NCBI RefSeq assembly: GCF_030528245.1
Contig: NZ_JAUMZG010000007.1
Location: 2,355 to 48,568 of the forward strand
DNA length: 46,214 bases
Origin: Campylobacter sp.
GTDB taxonomy: Bacteria; Campylobacterota; Campylobacteria; Campylobacterales; Campylobacteraceae
Direction of reading: 5' to 3'
Position 1 is the first letter of the stretch. The number at the start of each line of letters is the position of its first letter. The notes under the pieces were generated by a model. The model made no database searches. It was not told where the DNA came from and saw only the letters and a program-made list of their open reading frames with translations. Shown in pieces: positions 1 through 8,433 of this stretch. Position numbers and translations under genes: made by a program.

Positions 1-42
1 GGGATGACCTGCGCTTACGACTTCTGAAGTGAATAGATACAT
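1..42 (-). CDS. metK: S-adenosylmethionine synthetase, N-terminal fragment (runs off window)
   Basis: Only the first 14 codons are present, reading MYLFTSEVVSAGHP. This matches the start of Campylobacter MetK, which makes S-adenosylmethionine from methionine and ATP. An AAAGGA ribosome-binding site lies just upstream of the ATG at 42. It is divergent from pyrB, as metK and pyrB are near neighbours in C. jejuni. The rest of the gene lies outside the window, so the call rests on the N-terminus and context. Confidence 0.8.
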   Translation of the reverse strand, partial: MYLFTSEVVSAGHP

Positions 43-75
43 AAAAGTCCTTTCGTAAAAATTTAAAAGAGCCGC

Positions 76-81
76 ATTGTA
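76..81 (-). promoter_or_regulatory. Candidate -10 element for metK
   Basis: TACAAT on the minus strand in the context CATACAATGCGG, about 34 bases upstream of the metK ATG. It mirrors the pyrB element on the other strand. No clear -35 was seen, which is normal for Campylobacter vegetative promoters. Confidence 0.45.
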
Positions 82-126
82 TGGGATTTTCATAAATGCA
101 TGGTTTATGGATTTAAAAAACTTGGT

Positions 127-132
127 TACAAT
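127..132 (+). promoter_or_regulatory. Candidate -10 element for the pyrB gene run
   Basis: TACAAT in the context GGTTACAATGCG, 72 bases upstream of the chosen TTG start of pyrB. With the metK element it forms a divergent promoter region in the 162-base spacer. It implies a leader of roughly 65 bases. Confidence 0.45.
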
Positions 133-204
133 GCGCGCGATTTTATTATTAAGGACTTTGATGCGAATTTTTGCTTGGATGATGGGCTCGGTTTGGAGCG
201 GATT

Positions 205-1092
205 TTGACACGCCATCTCATCACAACGAAAGATCTTAGCCGTGCTGAAATTCTCGCCCTCTTCAAGGACGCGCGTGAATTTTTGGACGCCAAGGCACGG
301 AGCACACTCGAGGGCAAGAGCATCACGACGATATTTTTTGAAAATTCCACTCGCACGCTTTCTAGCTTTGAAAGCGCTGCCAACAGACTCGGCGCTAGAA
401 TTTTGCGGCTGGATGTTTCCCGCTCAAGCTCAAGCAAGGGCGAGACGCTCTACGACACGGCAGCGAATTTGGCCGCGATGAACCCCCACGCCATCATCAT
501 CAGGCATAGTCTTTCGGGTGTACCTTATCTTTTGTCGCGTCATTTGCGCTGCCCGGTGCTGAATGCGGGCGATGGCAAGCACGCCCATCCTAGCCAAGCC
601 TTGCTCGATTTATTCACTATTTTCGAGCATTTTGGGGGGGAAATTTGTGGCAAAAAAATCCTCATCGTCGGCGACATTAAAAATTCCCGCGTGGCCGCGT
701 CCAACATCGAGCTTTTGGGGCGTTTTGGGCTTGACATCACCCTCGTAGCGCCTCCGCATTTTATGCCAACTTGCGCGCTTAAAAAGTCCCACTGCCTAAG
801 CCCTGAGCTTGTGGATGAAAGCGACATTATCATGAGTCTTAGGACCCAAATAGAGCGGCATCAAAGAGCTATTTATGGCTCTTTGAAAGACTATGCGAAC
901 GACTTTTGCATCCATGAAAATTTGATCAAAAACAACCCAAAGCTCATCCTCCTCCATCCCGGGCCCGTGCATCGCAACATCGATCTGAGCGATGCGGTGA
1001 TGAATGATACACGCTGTCTTGTTTTGCGTCAGGTGGAAAACGGGGTCGCGGTGAGGATGGCGCTTTTGAAAAAACTGATTGTAGGAGAATGA
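205..1092 (+). CDS. pyrB: Aspartate carbamoyltransferase catalytic subunit
   Basis: Catalyses carbamoyl phosphate plus L-aspartate to N-carbamoylaspartate, the committed step of pyrimidine synthesis in the cytoplasm. The carbamoyl-phosphate signature STRTLSSFE is at about residues 48-56, SSKGE at 76-80 and HPSQ at 128-131. The reading frame is open from 100, but I chose the TTG at 205. It has GGAG six bases upstream and gives 295 residues, the usual length, beginning like other Campylobacter PyrB proteins. No pyrI is next to it. The stop is one base before pepF, so it opens a long co-directional run. A G7 run at 634-640 lies inside the gene but leaves it in frame. Confidence 0.95.
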   Translation: MTRHLITTKDLSRAEILALFKDAREFLDAKARSTLEGKSITTIFFENSTRTLSSFESAANRLGARILRLDVSRSSSSKGETLYDTAANLAAMNPHAIIIRHSLSGVPYLLSRHLRCPVLNAGDGKHAHPSQALLDLFTIFEHFGGEICGKKILIVGDIKNSRVAASNIELLGRFGLDITLVAPPHFMPTCALKKSHCLSPELVDESDIIMSLRTQIERHQRAIYGSLKDYANDFCIHENLIKNNPKLILLHPGPVHRNIDLSDAVMNDTRCLVLRQVENGVAVRMALLKKLIVGE

Positions 1093-1093
1093 A

Positions 1094-2824
1094 ATGCTAG
1101 AATGGGACCTAAGTGCCTTGTTTAGAGACGAGGCGGAGCTTGAAAAACTGACGCAAGAAAGCACGCAGGTGGCCTTAAATTTCAGGCGTGAGTATGAGGG
1201 GAGGCTTGCAGAGCTGGCGCGGGAGGAATTTTTAGCCGCGCTTAAGGCCTATGAGGGGCTGCATTTGGACTTGGCGCAAATTTTAAGCTACGCCTCCCTG
1301 TGCTTTGCCCGCGATACGAGCATGGGAGGGTTTTATGCAAAATACGAGGAAAAATGCAAAAAAATAGAAGAGAATTTACTCTTTTTTGAGCTGGAATTTT
1401 GCGCGCTTAGCACGGAAAAATCGACGGAATTGAGTCATTTTTGCGAGGATTATCGCTTTTATTTGCAAAGGCTTTTAGAGCGTAAAAAATACCAGCTCAC
1501 CCAGAAAGAAGAGCGCGTTTTGCTCCACCTCTCCAGCACGGGAGGTGCGGCTTTTTCAAGGCTTTTTGATGAGAGCCTAAGCGCCATGAAAATCCCCTTT
1601 GAAGGCAAGAAGCTCGGCGAGGAGGAGATCCTCAGCAAGCTTTACCATCCTGAGCGCAGGGTTCGCAAAAAGGCGGCGAAAAATTTTGGCAAGGCCCTGA
1701 GGAAGAGGGCCGGGCTTTTGAGCTTTATTTTGAACATGATCAAGAGCGAGAAAAAAAGCATCGCCCTTTTGCGTGGCTATGAAAATGCTGAAATTTCAAG
1801 GCATCTTAGCAATCAAATCTCCCAAAATAGCGTCGATGCCCTCATCGAAAGCACGCGGGCGAATTTTTGCATCGTGGAGGATTTTTACAAAATCAAAAAG
1901 CAAATTCTAGGCTTTGAGACGCTCAGGGACTATGACCGATACGCCCCGCTGGGAAGGGAGGCGCGCTTTAGCTTCGAGGAGAGCAAGGGGATAATTTTGG
2001 AGGCTTTTGGGGACTTTTGCCCTGAATTTGAAAGCATCGCCAAGGAGGCCTTTGAGGGGGGCTGGATCGATGTGTATCCTAGGGACAAAAAGCAGGGCGG
2101 GGCCTTCTCGCACGCGGCCAGTCCTAGGGCGCATCCTTACATTTTGCTCAATCACACCGATCAGAGGCGCGATCTCTTCACCCTAGCGCACGAGCTAGGC
2201 CACGCCATCCATCAAAAGCTCTCTTATAGCGTGAGCTTTCTCAATCAAGACACCCCCCTCACCACGGCGGAGACGGCTTCGGTTTTTGCGGAGATGCTTG
2301 TTTTTGACCACATCAAAAAGAGGCTCAAGGGCGAGGAGCTTTTGGCACTTTATGCGGCGAAGCTAGAAGACATTTTTGCCACGCTTTTTCGACAAATCAG
2401 CTTCACTTGCTTTGAAAGGCGGATCCATGCCAAAGAGGATGAGCTCAGCTATGAGGAGCTTTGTAAAATTTGGATGGAGGAGAGTGCGGCGATGTTTGGC
2501 GAAAGTCTCAAGCTCAGCAAAAACTACGCCTCATGGTGGAGCTACATCCCCCACTTCGTGCATAGTCCCTTTTACTGCTATGCCTATGGCTATGCGCAGC
2601 TTTTGGTTTTAGCGCTTTATGGGCTTTATAGGGGGGGAGAGTGCGGGAATTTTAAGGCGCTTTACCTCAAAATGCTCTCTCTTGGCGGCAGCCTCAGCCC
2701 GAAGGAGCTTGTGGGGAGCTTTGGTTTTGACATTGAGGATGTGAATTTTTGGCACATAGGCATGGGGGAAATCAAAAAACTCCTCGAAGAATTTAGACTC
2801 AAAGCGGGAGGGAAGGCGTGCTAG
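1094..2824 (+). CDS. pepF: Oligoendopeptidase F (M3 family zinc metallopeptidase)
   Basis: A 576-residue M3-family metallopeptidase that cleaves short peptides in the cytoplasm. The zinc motif HELGH is at residues 366-370, followed by the downstream metal-ligand Glu in the TTAETASVFAEM stretch typical of the family. GTAGGAG precedes the ATG, which lies one base after the pyrB stop. The pyrB-pepF neighbourhood is conserved with C. jejuni. The gene overlaps the next one by 7 bases, suggesting translational coupling. A likely role is recycling peptides produced by ATP-dependent proteases, several parts of which lie downstream; that link is inference. Confidence 0.93.
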   Translation: MLEWDLSALFRDEAELEKLTQESTQVALNFRREYEGRLAELAREEFLAALKAYEGLHLDLAQILSYASLCFARDTSMGGFYAKYEEKCKKIEENLLFFELEFCALSTEKSTELSHFCEDYRFYLQRLLERKKYQLTQKEERVLLHLSSTGGAAFSRLFDESLSAMKIPFEGKKLGEEEILSKLYHPERRVRKKAAKNFGKALRKRAGLLSFILNMIKSEKKSIALLRGYENAEISRHLSNQISQNSVDALIESTRANFCIVEDFYKIKKQILGFETLRDYDRYAPLGREARFSFEESKGIILEAFGDFCPEFESIAKEAFEGGWIDVYPRDKKQGGAFSHAASPRAHPYILLNHTDQRRDLFTLAHELGHAIHQKLSYSVSFLNQDTPLTTAETASVFAEMLVFDHIKKRLKGEELLALYAAKLEDIFATLFRQISFTCFERRIHAKEDELSYEELCKIWMEESAAMFGESLKLSKNYASWWSYIPHFVHSPFYCYAYGYAQLLVLALYGLYRGGECGNFKALYLKMLSLGGSLSPKELVGSFGFDIEDVNFWHIGMGEIKKLLEEFRLKAGGKAC

Positions 2825-3249
2825 GAAATTTACTGAAAAATCCCGATTTTATAGGGCTTATGAGTGAAAATTGCCGCGCGGTGCTGGAATTTTTAAAGGC
2901 GCAGGATTTGGAATTTGCCATCGTGGCCAACACGGCTTTTACGAGCTTTGATCCACCGCTGCCTGATGAGCTTTGCCTGAAAGAGCCTTACGCGCTTTTT
3001 GTCTTTGCAGGCTATACCCTGAGCTCTTTGGAGCTGGGCAGGGAGGAGATATGCTTTCATGCGGGCTTTGGGCCGGATGATTTTGCGAGCTATGTGCGGG
3101 TGGATTTGGGCGCGGTGGTGCAAATTCAGGTGGAAAACAGCGCCATTTTTTTGAATTTTTCCCACTATCAGGGCAGGGAGGAGAAAAACAGGGTGCAAAA
3201 TTCCAAGAATCTCTTCCTCAAAAACAATCAAAATTTGTTCAAAAAATGA
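2818..3249 (+). CDS. SspB-like protein, candidate ClpXP adaptor
   Basis: A 143-residue protein at the position of a C. jejuni hypothetical. GTG at 2818 is the start, with GGAGG six bases upstream. By eye it follows E. coli SspB: an N-terminal helix with RA..E.L (CRAVLEFLK), then strands, then SLELGREEICFHAGFG matching SspB NLELANDEVRFNARFG, then V.V.LGAVVQI matching the SspB V.V.LAAVLAI strand. After residue 120 comes a polar, probably disordered tail ending NLFKK. SspB also ends in a hydrophobic-plus-basic ClpX-binding motif. SspB tethers ssrA-tagged proteins to ClpXP. smpB, clpS and clpA lie downstream in the same run. The fold match is fairly convincing; the function is inferred. Confidence 0.55.
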   Translation: MLGNLLKNPDFIGLMSENCRAVLEFLKAQDLEFAIVANTAFTSFDPPLPDELCLKEPYALFVFAGYTLSSLELGREEICFHAGFGPDDFASYVRVDLGAVVQIQVENSAIFLNFSHYQGREEKNRVQNSKNLFLKNNQNLFKK

Positions 3250-5288
3250 GCATCTTTGACACCCTCAATGAAAGCCAAGCCCGTGCGGCAAGGCATATCG
3301 ACGGGGCGATGCTGATTTTGGCGGGTGCTGGCAGCGGCAAGACCAAGACCATAACCTCCCGCCTTGCTTATCTGATCGACGAGGTGGGCATCCCCGCGCA
3401 AGATACCCTCACGCTTACCTTCACCAACAAGGCCGCCGCGATGATGCGACAAAGGGCCCTAGGCCTCATCAAAAGGCAGCCCCAGTCCCCTCCCCTACTC
3501 TGCACTTTTCATAAATTTGGGCTTTTGTTTTTGAGGCTGCACATCGAAAGGCTTGGCAGGAGGAATGATTTTACAATCATTGACAATGACGATAGCAAAA
3601 AAATTCTCAAAGACTTGATGGAAAATAGGGACCTTTCTCCCTCCGTGCTGCTTGGGCACATTGGGCATTTTAAAAATCAAATTCTAAGCCCCAGCGAGGT
3701 GCTTGAAAACATCAAAGCGCAAAACGCGGCCGAGGATATGGAGTCGTGGGAAAAAATCGCCCTTTACTATCAAAATTATCAAAACTATCTTTTGAAATAT
3801 AATTTTGTTGATTTTGATGATTTGCTTTTTTTGGCTTATAAAATTTTAGACGAGGATGATGATTTTGCGATGGAGCAAAGTAAAATTTACCGCTACATTA
3901 CGGTCGATGAGTATCAGGATACGAATCGCTTGCAACTTTGTCTGCTTAAAAAACTTTGCTGTGCGCATGAGAACATCTGTGTCGTGGGCGATGATGATCA
4001 GAGCATTTATGGCTGGAGGGGGGCGGAGATTGAAAACATCCTCAATTTTCAAAAAGAATTTCACAATGTCAAGCTGGTGAAGCTCGAGCAAAACTACCGC
4101 TCGGTGGGGAGCATTTTGCAGGCGGCAAACAATCTCATCGCGCACAATAAAAAGCGTCTGGGCAAAAGCCTCATTTGCACGCAAGAAGAGGGCGAGGCCA
4201 TTGAATTTATAGAAAATGAAAACGACAGCGATGAGGGGGAGATGATAGTCGATCGGGTCAAAACCCTCCTGCAAAGCGGGGTGCGCGCGGACGAGATAGC
4301 CATACTTTACCGCATCAATGCCTTCGGTCTTGCCCTTGAGAAAAAATTCGTCAAGGAGGCCATCCCCTATAAGATCGTGAGCGGGCTGCGTTTTTATGAG
4401 CGGGCTGAGATCAAGGATGCCTTGGCGTATTTGCGTTTTTTAAAGGACACGGATGATGATTTTTCCTTTGCGCGCATCATCAATCGCCCCAAAAGGGGGC
4501 TGGGGCAGGCGGGGCTAAAGAAGATCGAAAACCACGCCAAAGAGGGGAAAATTTCAATGTTTGAGGCGCTTTGCAATCTGGAGGGCAGTGGGGCCTTTTC
4601 TCGCAAGGTGCAGGATGCTGTTGAAAATTTCATCGAGCAAGTTAAAAGGCTCAGGGAAATTTCAAACCTCAAAGATCTGCTGCAGACGCTTAAAAATAGC
4701 TTTGATTTTAAGAATTTTTACGAGATCGACGGGGAGGATCGCTGGGAAAATTTGGAGGAATTTTACGCGATGCTGAAAGATGAGCTTGAGAGGGAGCAAT
4801 ATGCGAGCTTGGATGAAATTTTAAACGAGCTTAGCCTTTCAAGCGAGCAAGATGGCATGGATGGGGACTGCGTTTATTTGATGAGCGTGCATGCGAGCAA
4901 GGGACTTGAGTTTGATCATGTTTTTGTGGCTGGGCTTGAGGAGGGCTTTTTTCCTTTGCGTAACGAAACGAGCGACATCGAGGAGGAAAGGCGCCTCGCT
5001 TATGTGGCCTTCACGCGGGCGAAAAAAAAGCTTTGGCTCAGTTTTTCAAGAGAAAGGCTTTTTAGGGGCGTTAGGGAGCGGGACCTTCAAAAAAGCAGGT
5101 TTTTGACCGAAGCAAAGATCACCGCACCCAGCCCCGCAAGCGCCCCCTTTCAAAAAGGAGACCTCATAAGGCACGAGGCTCTAGGCATAGGCAGGGTAAC
5201 GAGCGTGAGCGGGGACAGGCTTGGAATCAATTTCGGCGGGATCGAGCGCGTGATTTTAAGCTCCTTTGTGAAGAGGGCCTGTGAATAA
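3246..5288 (+). CDS. UvrD/PcrA-like superfamily 1 DNA helicase
   Basis: A 680-residue ATP-dependent 3'-5' helicase of the UvrD/Rep/PcrA group, acting in DNA repair and replication-fork maintenance. Visible motifs in order: Q-motif region LNESQARAA near residue 7, Walker A AGAGSGKT at 26-33, VDEYQDT near 220, [18 protein letters not shown], then [12 protein letters not shown] and [10 protein letters not shown] near the C-terminus. The ATG overlaps the stop of the previous gene (ATGA). The C-terminal 50 residues form a small separate domain, as in PcrA-type helicases. I leave the symbol empty because uvrD, rep and pcrA cannot be separated by eye. Confidence 0.93.
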   Translation: MSIFDTLNESQARAARHIDGAMLILAGAGSGKTKTITSRLAYLIDEVGIPAQDTLTLTFTNKAAAMMRQRALGLIKRQPQSPPLLCTFHKFGLLFLRLHIERLGRRNDFTIIDNDDSKKILKDLMENRDLSPSVLLGHIGHFKNQILSPSEVLENIKAQNAAEDMESWEKIALYYQNYQNYLLKYNFVDFDDLLFLAYKILDEDDDFAMEQSKIYRYITVDEYQDTNRLQLCLLKKLCCAHENICVVGDDDQSIYGWRGAEIENILNFQKEFHNVKLVKLEQNYRSVGSILQAANNLIAHNKKRLGKSLICTQEEGEAIEFIENENDSDEGEMIVDRVKTLLQSGVRADEIAILYRINAFGLALEKKFVKEAIPYKIVSGLRFYERAEIKDALAYLRFLKDTDDDFSFARIINRPKRGLGQAGLKKIENHAKEGKISMFEALCNLEGSGAFSRKVQDAVENFIEQVKRLREISNLKDLLQTLKNSFDFKNFYEIDGEDRWENLEEFYAMLKDELEREQYASLDEILNELSLSSEQDGMDGDCVYLMSVHASKGLEFDHVFVAGLEEGFFPLRNETSDIEEERRLAYVAFTRAKKKLWLSFSRERLFRGVRERDLQKSRFLTEAKITAPSPASAPFQKGDLIRHEALGIGRVTSVSGDRLGINFGGIERVILSSFVKRACE

Positions 5289-6099
5289 AATTTTCGTCGC
5301 CTACAAGAGGGCGGGGCCTAGTTCTAACGCCTTTTTGAGCGAGCTTAAGAAAAAATACAGGGTGAAAAAAGCAGGCTACTCTGGCACGCTGGATCCCTTC
5401 GCTAGGGGCGTTTTGATCGTGGCCCTTGGTCAATACACCAAGCTTTTGCGCTTTTTGGATAAGAGCCCTAAAATTTATCGCGCGACCCTGTGGCTGGGGG
5501 CTAGCTCTCTTAGTTTGGATAATAAAAACATCCAAAGCGTTGAAAAAATCTCCCCCCTTGCGCTTGAAATTTTAGAAAAAACCAAGAGGGCATTGCTGGG
5601 AGAGCTTGAATTCACCCCGCCAAGCTTTAGCGCCAAGCGCGTGGCTGGCAGGAGGGCCTACGCGTGGGCAAAAAGGGGCCAAACCCCCCCGCTAAAACCT
5701 TGCAAGATGCGAATTTTCTCCGCGCAAATTTTGCATTATGCCCACCCCTTTTTACACCTTGAGCTTTCGATGAGCGAGGGGGGCTATGTGCGCTCTTATT
5801 GTGAGCTTTTTGCTAAGAGGCTTGGCATCAGCGCCACTTTGAGCTCTTTGGAGAGGGTGGCGGAGGGAAAATTTGTTTATAATGGGGAAAAAAATCTAAA
5901 TGTGCTAGAATGCTTGAATCTCAAAACCAACACGCTCAAAGATTACAGTAAGCTTAAAAACGGCACGAAGATAAGCCTTGATGAGCTTGGTTTGCAAGAT
6001 GAGGGGGCCTATGTCGTGGAGTGTGGGGAATTTTTTTCCATCATTGAGGTCAAAAATCAAAGAGTTGAGTATGTTTTAAATAAGGTTGCAAAATGTTAA
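5281..6099 (+). CDS. truB: tRNA pseudouridine-55 synthase
   Basis: Makes pseudouridine 55 in the T-loop of most tRNAs. The catalytic-aspartate motif GYSGTLDPF is at residues 32-40, with Asp38 as nucleophile. The downstream [16 protein letters not shown] segment is also typical. The GTG start overlaps the helicase stop by 8 bases, and the 272-residue length is normal for Campylobacter TruB. It overlaps csrA by 7 bases. The order truB-csrA-ispE-smpB is shared with C. jejuni. Confidence 0.95.
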   Translation: MNKIFVAYKRAGPSSNAFLSELKKKYRVKKAGYSGTLDPFARGVLIVALGQYTKLLRFLDKSPKIYRATLWLGASSLSLDNKNIQSVEKISPLALEILEKTKRALLGELEFTPPSFSAKRVAGRRAYAWAKRGQTPPLKPCKMRIFSAQILHYAHPFLHLELSMSEGGYVRSYCELFAKRLGISATLSSLERVAEGKFVYNGEKNLNVLECLNLKTNTLKDYSKLKNGTKISLDELGLQDEGAYVVECGEFFSIIEVKNQRVEYVLNKVAKC

Positions 6100-6320
6100 T
6101 TTTATCCCGCAAAGAAGGACAATCCTTACAAATTGGCGATCATATTGAAATCAAGATCGTCGGCACCAGCAAGGGCTACGCAAAGGTGGGCATTGAGGCG
6201 CCAAAATCCTTGCTCATTTTGAGAAAAGAACTCATCACGCAAATCAAGGACGAAAATTTGCACTCCATCGTGCAAGGCGATGTGAAAATAGAAGCCTTGA
6301 GTGAAAAATTAAAGTCATGA
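6093..6320 (+). CDS. csrA: Carbon storage / flagellin translation regulator CsrA
   Basis: A 75-residue RNA-binding dimer that represses translation by covering ribosome-binding sites. In Campylobacter it is known to control flagellin mRNA, countered by FliW. The protein starts [16 protein letters not shown], the canonical first strands, and carries [16 protein letters not shown] with the conserved RNA-contact region. The C-terminal extension is slightly longer than in E. coli (61 residues), as usual for epsilon CsrA. The start overlaps truB and the stop overlaps ispE. Confidence 0.96.
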   Translation: MLILSRKEGQSLQIGDHIEIKIVGTSKGYAKVGIEAPKSLLILRKELITQIKDENLHSIVQGDVKIEALSEKLKS

Positions 6321-7090
6321 AAGCCAGGTCCAAGCTTAATATCTTCCTCAAGATCACGGGCCTTGACGCTCGGGGGTATCACCTTTTAAATTCCCGTTTT
6401 ATCCTGCTTGATGAGCCTTATGATGAGCTTTATTTCAGCGATGAAAAGCAAAAAGCGGGCTTTGAAATCTTAAGCGATTTTAACTGCGAGGACAATATCA
6501 TCCAAAAAGCCTACGATTTGCTTTGTTTGAAGGGCTTTAAAAATGAGCTTGAGGAATTTTTCAGGCAAAAAAGCCTCGTTTTGATCAAAAACATCCCCCT
6601 TGGCGCCGGGCTTGGCGGCAGTAGCACGGACGGGGCAGCTTTTCTAAGACTCATCAACGAAGAGTTGAATTTAAAGCTGGATGCAAACACCCTCATCCAG
6701 TGGGGCAAAACTCTGGGTAGCGATGTGGCCTTTTTTTTGAGCGGATACGCTAGCGCCAATGTCTCAGGCTGCGGCGAGGTGGTGGAGGGGTTTGATGACG
6801 CCCTGCCCTGCCTTGAGCTTTTTAGCCCCGAGTTTTTTTGCAAGACGGGCGCGGTTTATGCGGAATTTGACGCGCAAATTTCACAAAGGGGCTTTGACTT
6901 TGAGACCAATGCAAAAGCAGCGACATTTTACGCCAAGCTTCGCTCAGAAGAGCTTTTAAATTTTAAAAATTCCGATCTCAACGACCTCTTCGCTCCTTGC
7001 GCGAGGCTTTATCCCAAGATGCAGGAATTCTTAGCGCGAGGCTTTTTCCTCAGTGGCAGCGGCAGCTCCGTGTTTAGGAGGGGCTCGTGA
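6317..7090 (+). CDS. ispE: 4-diphosphocytidyl-2-C-methyl-D-erythritol kinase
   Basis: A GHMP-family kinase of the non-mevalonate isoprenoid pathway; it phosphorylates CDP-methylerythritol. The ATP-binding motif [15 protein letters not shown] is near residues 93-107, and the C-terminal SGSGSSVF motif is typical of the family. At 257 residues the length is normal. The ATGA-type overlap with csrA and a 4-base overlap with smpB indicate coupled translation. Confidence 0.94.
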   Translation: MKARSKLNIFLKITGLDARGYHLLNSRFILLDEPYDELYFSDEKQKAGFEILSDFNCEDNIIQKAYDLLCLKGFKNELEEFFRQKSLVLIKNIPLGAGLGGSSTDGAAFLRLINEELNLKLDANTLIQWGKTLGSDVAFFLSGYASANVSGCGEVVEGFDDALPCLELFSPEFFCKTGAVYAEFDAQISQRGFDFETNAKAATFYAKLRSEELLNFKNSDLNDLFAPCARLYPKMQEFLARGFFLSGSGSSVFRRGS

Positions 7091-7542
7091 AAATCATCGC
7101 CCGTAACAAAAAGGCCCTTTTTGACTACGCCATCATCGAGCGCTTTGAGGCGGGCATCGTGCTTAGGGGCAGCGAGGTGGTGGCCTTGAGGGCGGGCAGG
7201 GCGAATTTGAAGGACTCCTTTGTGCGCATCATCAGGGGGGAGCTTTTTTTGCTCAATGCCCATATTTCGGCTCTTAGCACCACGCATTTTTTTTACAGGC
7301 ACGAGGAGAGGGGCGCTAGGAAGCTTTTGATGCACAGGAGGCAGATTGATAAATTGCTCGGGAAAGTGAGCGTTGAGGGCTACACGCTCATAGGTCTTGA
7401 GCTTTATTTTAACGCCAAAAACAAGGTCAAGCTCACCCTCGCCCTAGCCAAAGGTAAAAATTTGCACGACAAAAGGGAGGCCCTGAAGAAAAAACAGGCC
7501 GATTTGGAGGCTAAGATGGCGATGAAATTTTACAAAGGATGA
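7087..7542 (+). CDS. smpB: tmRNA-binding protein SmpB
   Basis: A 151-residue partner of tmRNA in rescue of stalled ribosomes; the rescued product gets the ssrA degradation tag. Conserved features: [18 protein letters not shown] and [20 protein letters not shown] near the N-terminus, NAHIS in the core, and a basic C-terminal tail [19 protein letters not shown] that enters the mRNA channel. The GTG start has AGGAGG upstream and overlaps ispE. No ssrA RNA gene was recognised in the window. Sharing a run with an SspB-like gene and clpSA is notable. Confidence 0.95.
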   Translation: MKIIARNKKALFDYAIIERFEAGIVLRGSEVVALRAGRANLKDSFVRIIRGELFLLNAHISALSTTHFFYRHEERGARKLLMHRRQIDKLLGKVSVEGYTLIGLELYFNAKNKVKLTLALAKGKNLHDKREALKKKQADLEAKMAMKFYKG

Positions 7543-8156
7543 GGATGCTTGGGAGGATGAGAATTTTGGGCTTGATTTTGGGGCTTTTTTTCGCCGCTTG
7601 CGCGCAGGAGAGTGTGGAAAATGAGCTTGATTTTAGGGAATTCAGTCAGGACGAAAAAATCACCCTCCAAAGCGTCAATGGCGGGGAAAAAACCCTCATC
7701 CGCACTGAAAAGGGCTTCATCGTCGAGGGGGAGGAGGGTAAAATTTTGATGTTTGACTTTTTTGGCACTTTTTGCCAGCCCTGCAAGGATGAGGCCTTTG
7801 AGCTTACCAAACTTTGGCAGAATAATGCGCAAAATTTTACCATCATAGGGCTTGATCATTTTGAGGAGGTCAGCGATGAAGTGGTGGTGAAATTTGCTAA
7901 GGATCACAACGCCTTTTATTTTTTGAGCAATTCTAAGGAAAACGGGCGCATCATCGCGCAAATTTTAAGGGACATCGCCTACCCAAGCATGGAGCAGCTT
8001 CCTTTTAAGGTTGTTTTAAAAAATGGGACGTATCAAAATTTGAGCGATTTTTGGAACAAAAATCAAAGGGTCAAATTTTATCTGGGCAAGGTCCCGACCG
8101 CCCTCATACAGAAGGATTTAGACGCTATTATGGAGGTTGAAGATGCCCAAAAGTGA
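7539..8156 (+). CDS. TlpA/thioredoxin-like lipoprotein (periplasmic thiol-disulfide protein)
   Basis: A 205-residue protein with a short hydrophobic leader ending FFAAC, a plausible lipoprotein cleavage site with Cys near residue 21, so probably membrane-anchored in the periplasm. The thioredoxin-type active site is CQPC at 79-82 within the [12 protein letters not shown] segment, and a C-terminal PFKVVLKNG stretch fits the fold. It belongs to the TlpA-like thiol-disulfide oxidoreductases; the substrate is unknown. The start overlaps the smpB stop (ATGA), with alternative in-frame ATGs at codons 3 and 7. It overlaps clpS by 14 bases. The same gene sits between smpB and clpS in C. jejuni, as I recall. 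Confidence 0.85.
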   Translation: MRMLGRMRILGLILGLFFAACAQESVENELDFREFSQDEKITLQSVNGGEKTLIRTEKGFIVEGEEGKILMFDFFGTFCQPCKDEAFELTKLWQNNAQNFTIIGLDHFEEVSDEVVVKFAKDHNAFYFLSNSKENGRIIAQILRDIAYPSMEQLPFKVVLKNGTYQNLSDFWNKNQRVKFYLGKVPTALIQKDLDAIMEVEDAQK

Positions 8157-8433
8157 GCTTTTACAAAAGACGAACCTGCAAGAGCCTAGGATGTTTAAGG
8201 TTTTGCTTTTGAATGACGATGTTACGACTATGGATTTTGTCGTGGATGTTTTGATGCGTGTTTTTCACAAAAATTACGAGGAGGCCTATCGCGTCATGAT
8301 TGAGGTGCATTGTCAGGGTAGCGGAGTGTGCGGAATTTACAGCCAAGAAATCGCCCTTTCCAAGCAAAAAAAGGTGCAAAACATGGCGAAAATGGCCAAT
8401 TTCCCCCTACAAACGAGAGTGGAGCAAGAATGA
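8143..8433 (+). CDS. clpS: ClpS, N-degron adaptor for ClpAP
   Basis: A 96-residue adaptor that binds proteins starting with Leu, Phe, Trp or Tyr and delivers them to ClpAP. Signature LLNDDVTTMDFVVDVL is near residues 22-37, then VMIEVHCQGSGVCGIY, where a His contacts the N-terminal residue in known ClpS structures. I chose ATG 8143, which has GGAGG six bases upstream; the frame is open slightly further upstream. The gene overlaps the thioredoxin-like gene, and its stop overlaps the clpA ATG (ATGA), fitting co-production. Confidence 0.95.
   Translation: MPKSELLQKTNLQEPRMFKVLLLNDDVTTMDFVVDVLMRVFHKNYEEAYRVMIEVHCQGSGVCGIYSQEIALSKQKKVQNMAKMANFPLQTRVEQE

Noticed and set aside
100-204. 35-residue N-terminal extension of pyrB
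   Set aside because: It would cover the promoter region, and the TTG at 205 has a good ribosome-binding site and gives the standard 295 residues.
634-640. G7 run in pyrB as a phase-variation site
   Set aside because: Seven G is common in this GC-richer genome, the frame is intact, and the gene is metabolic.
8328-8429. Upstream extension of the clpA frame into clpS
   Set aside because: The ATG at 8430 overlaps the clpS stop and gives the normal ClpA N-terminus; the extension only duplicates clpS sequence in another frame.
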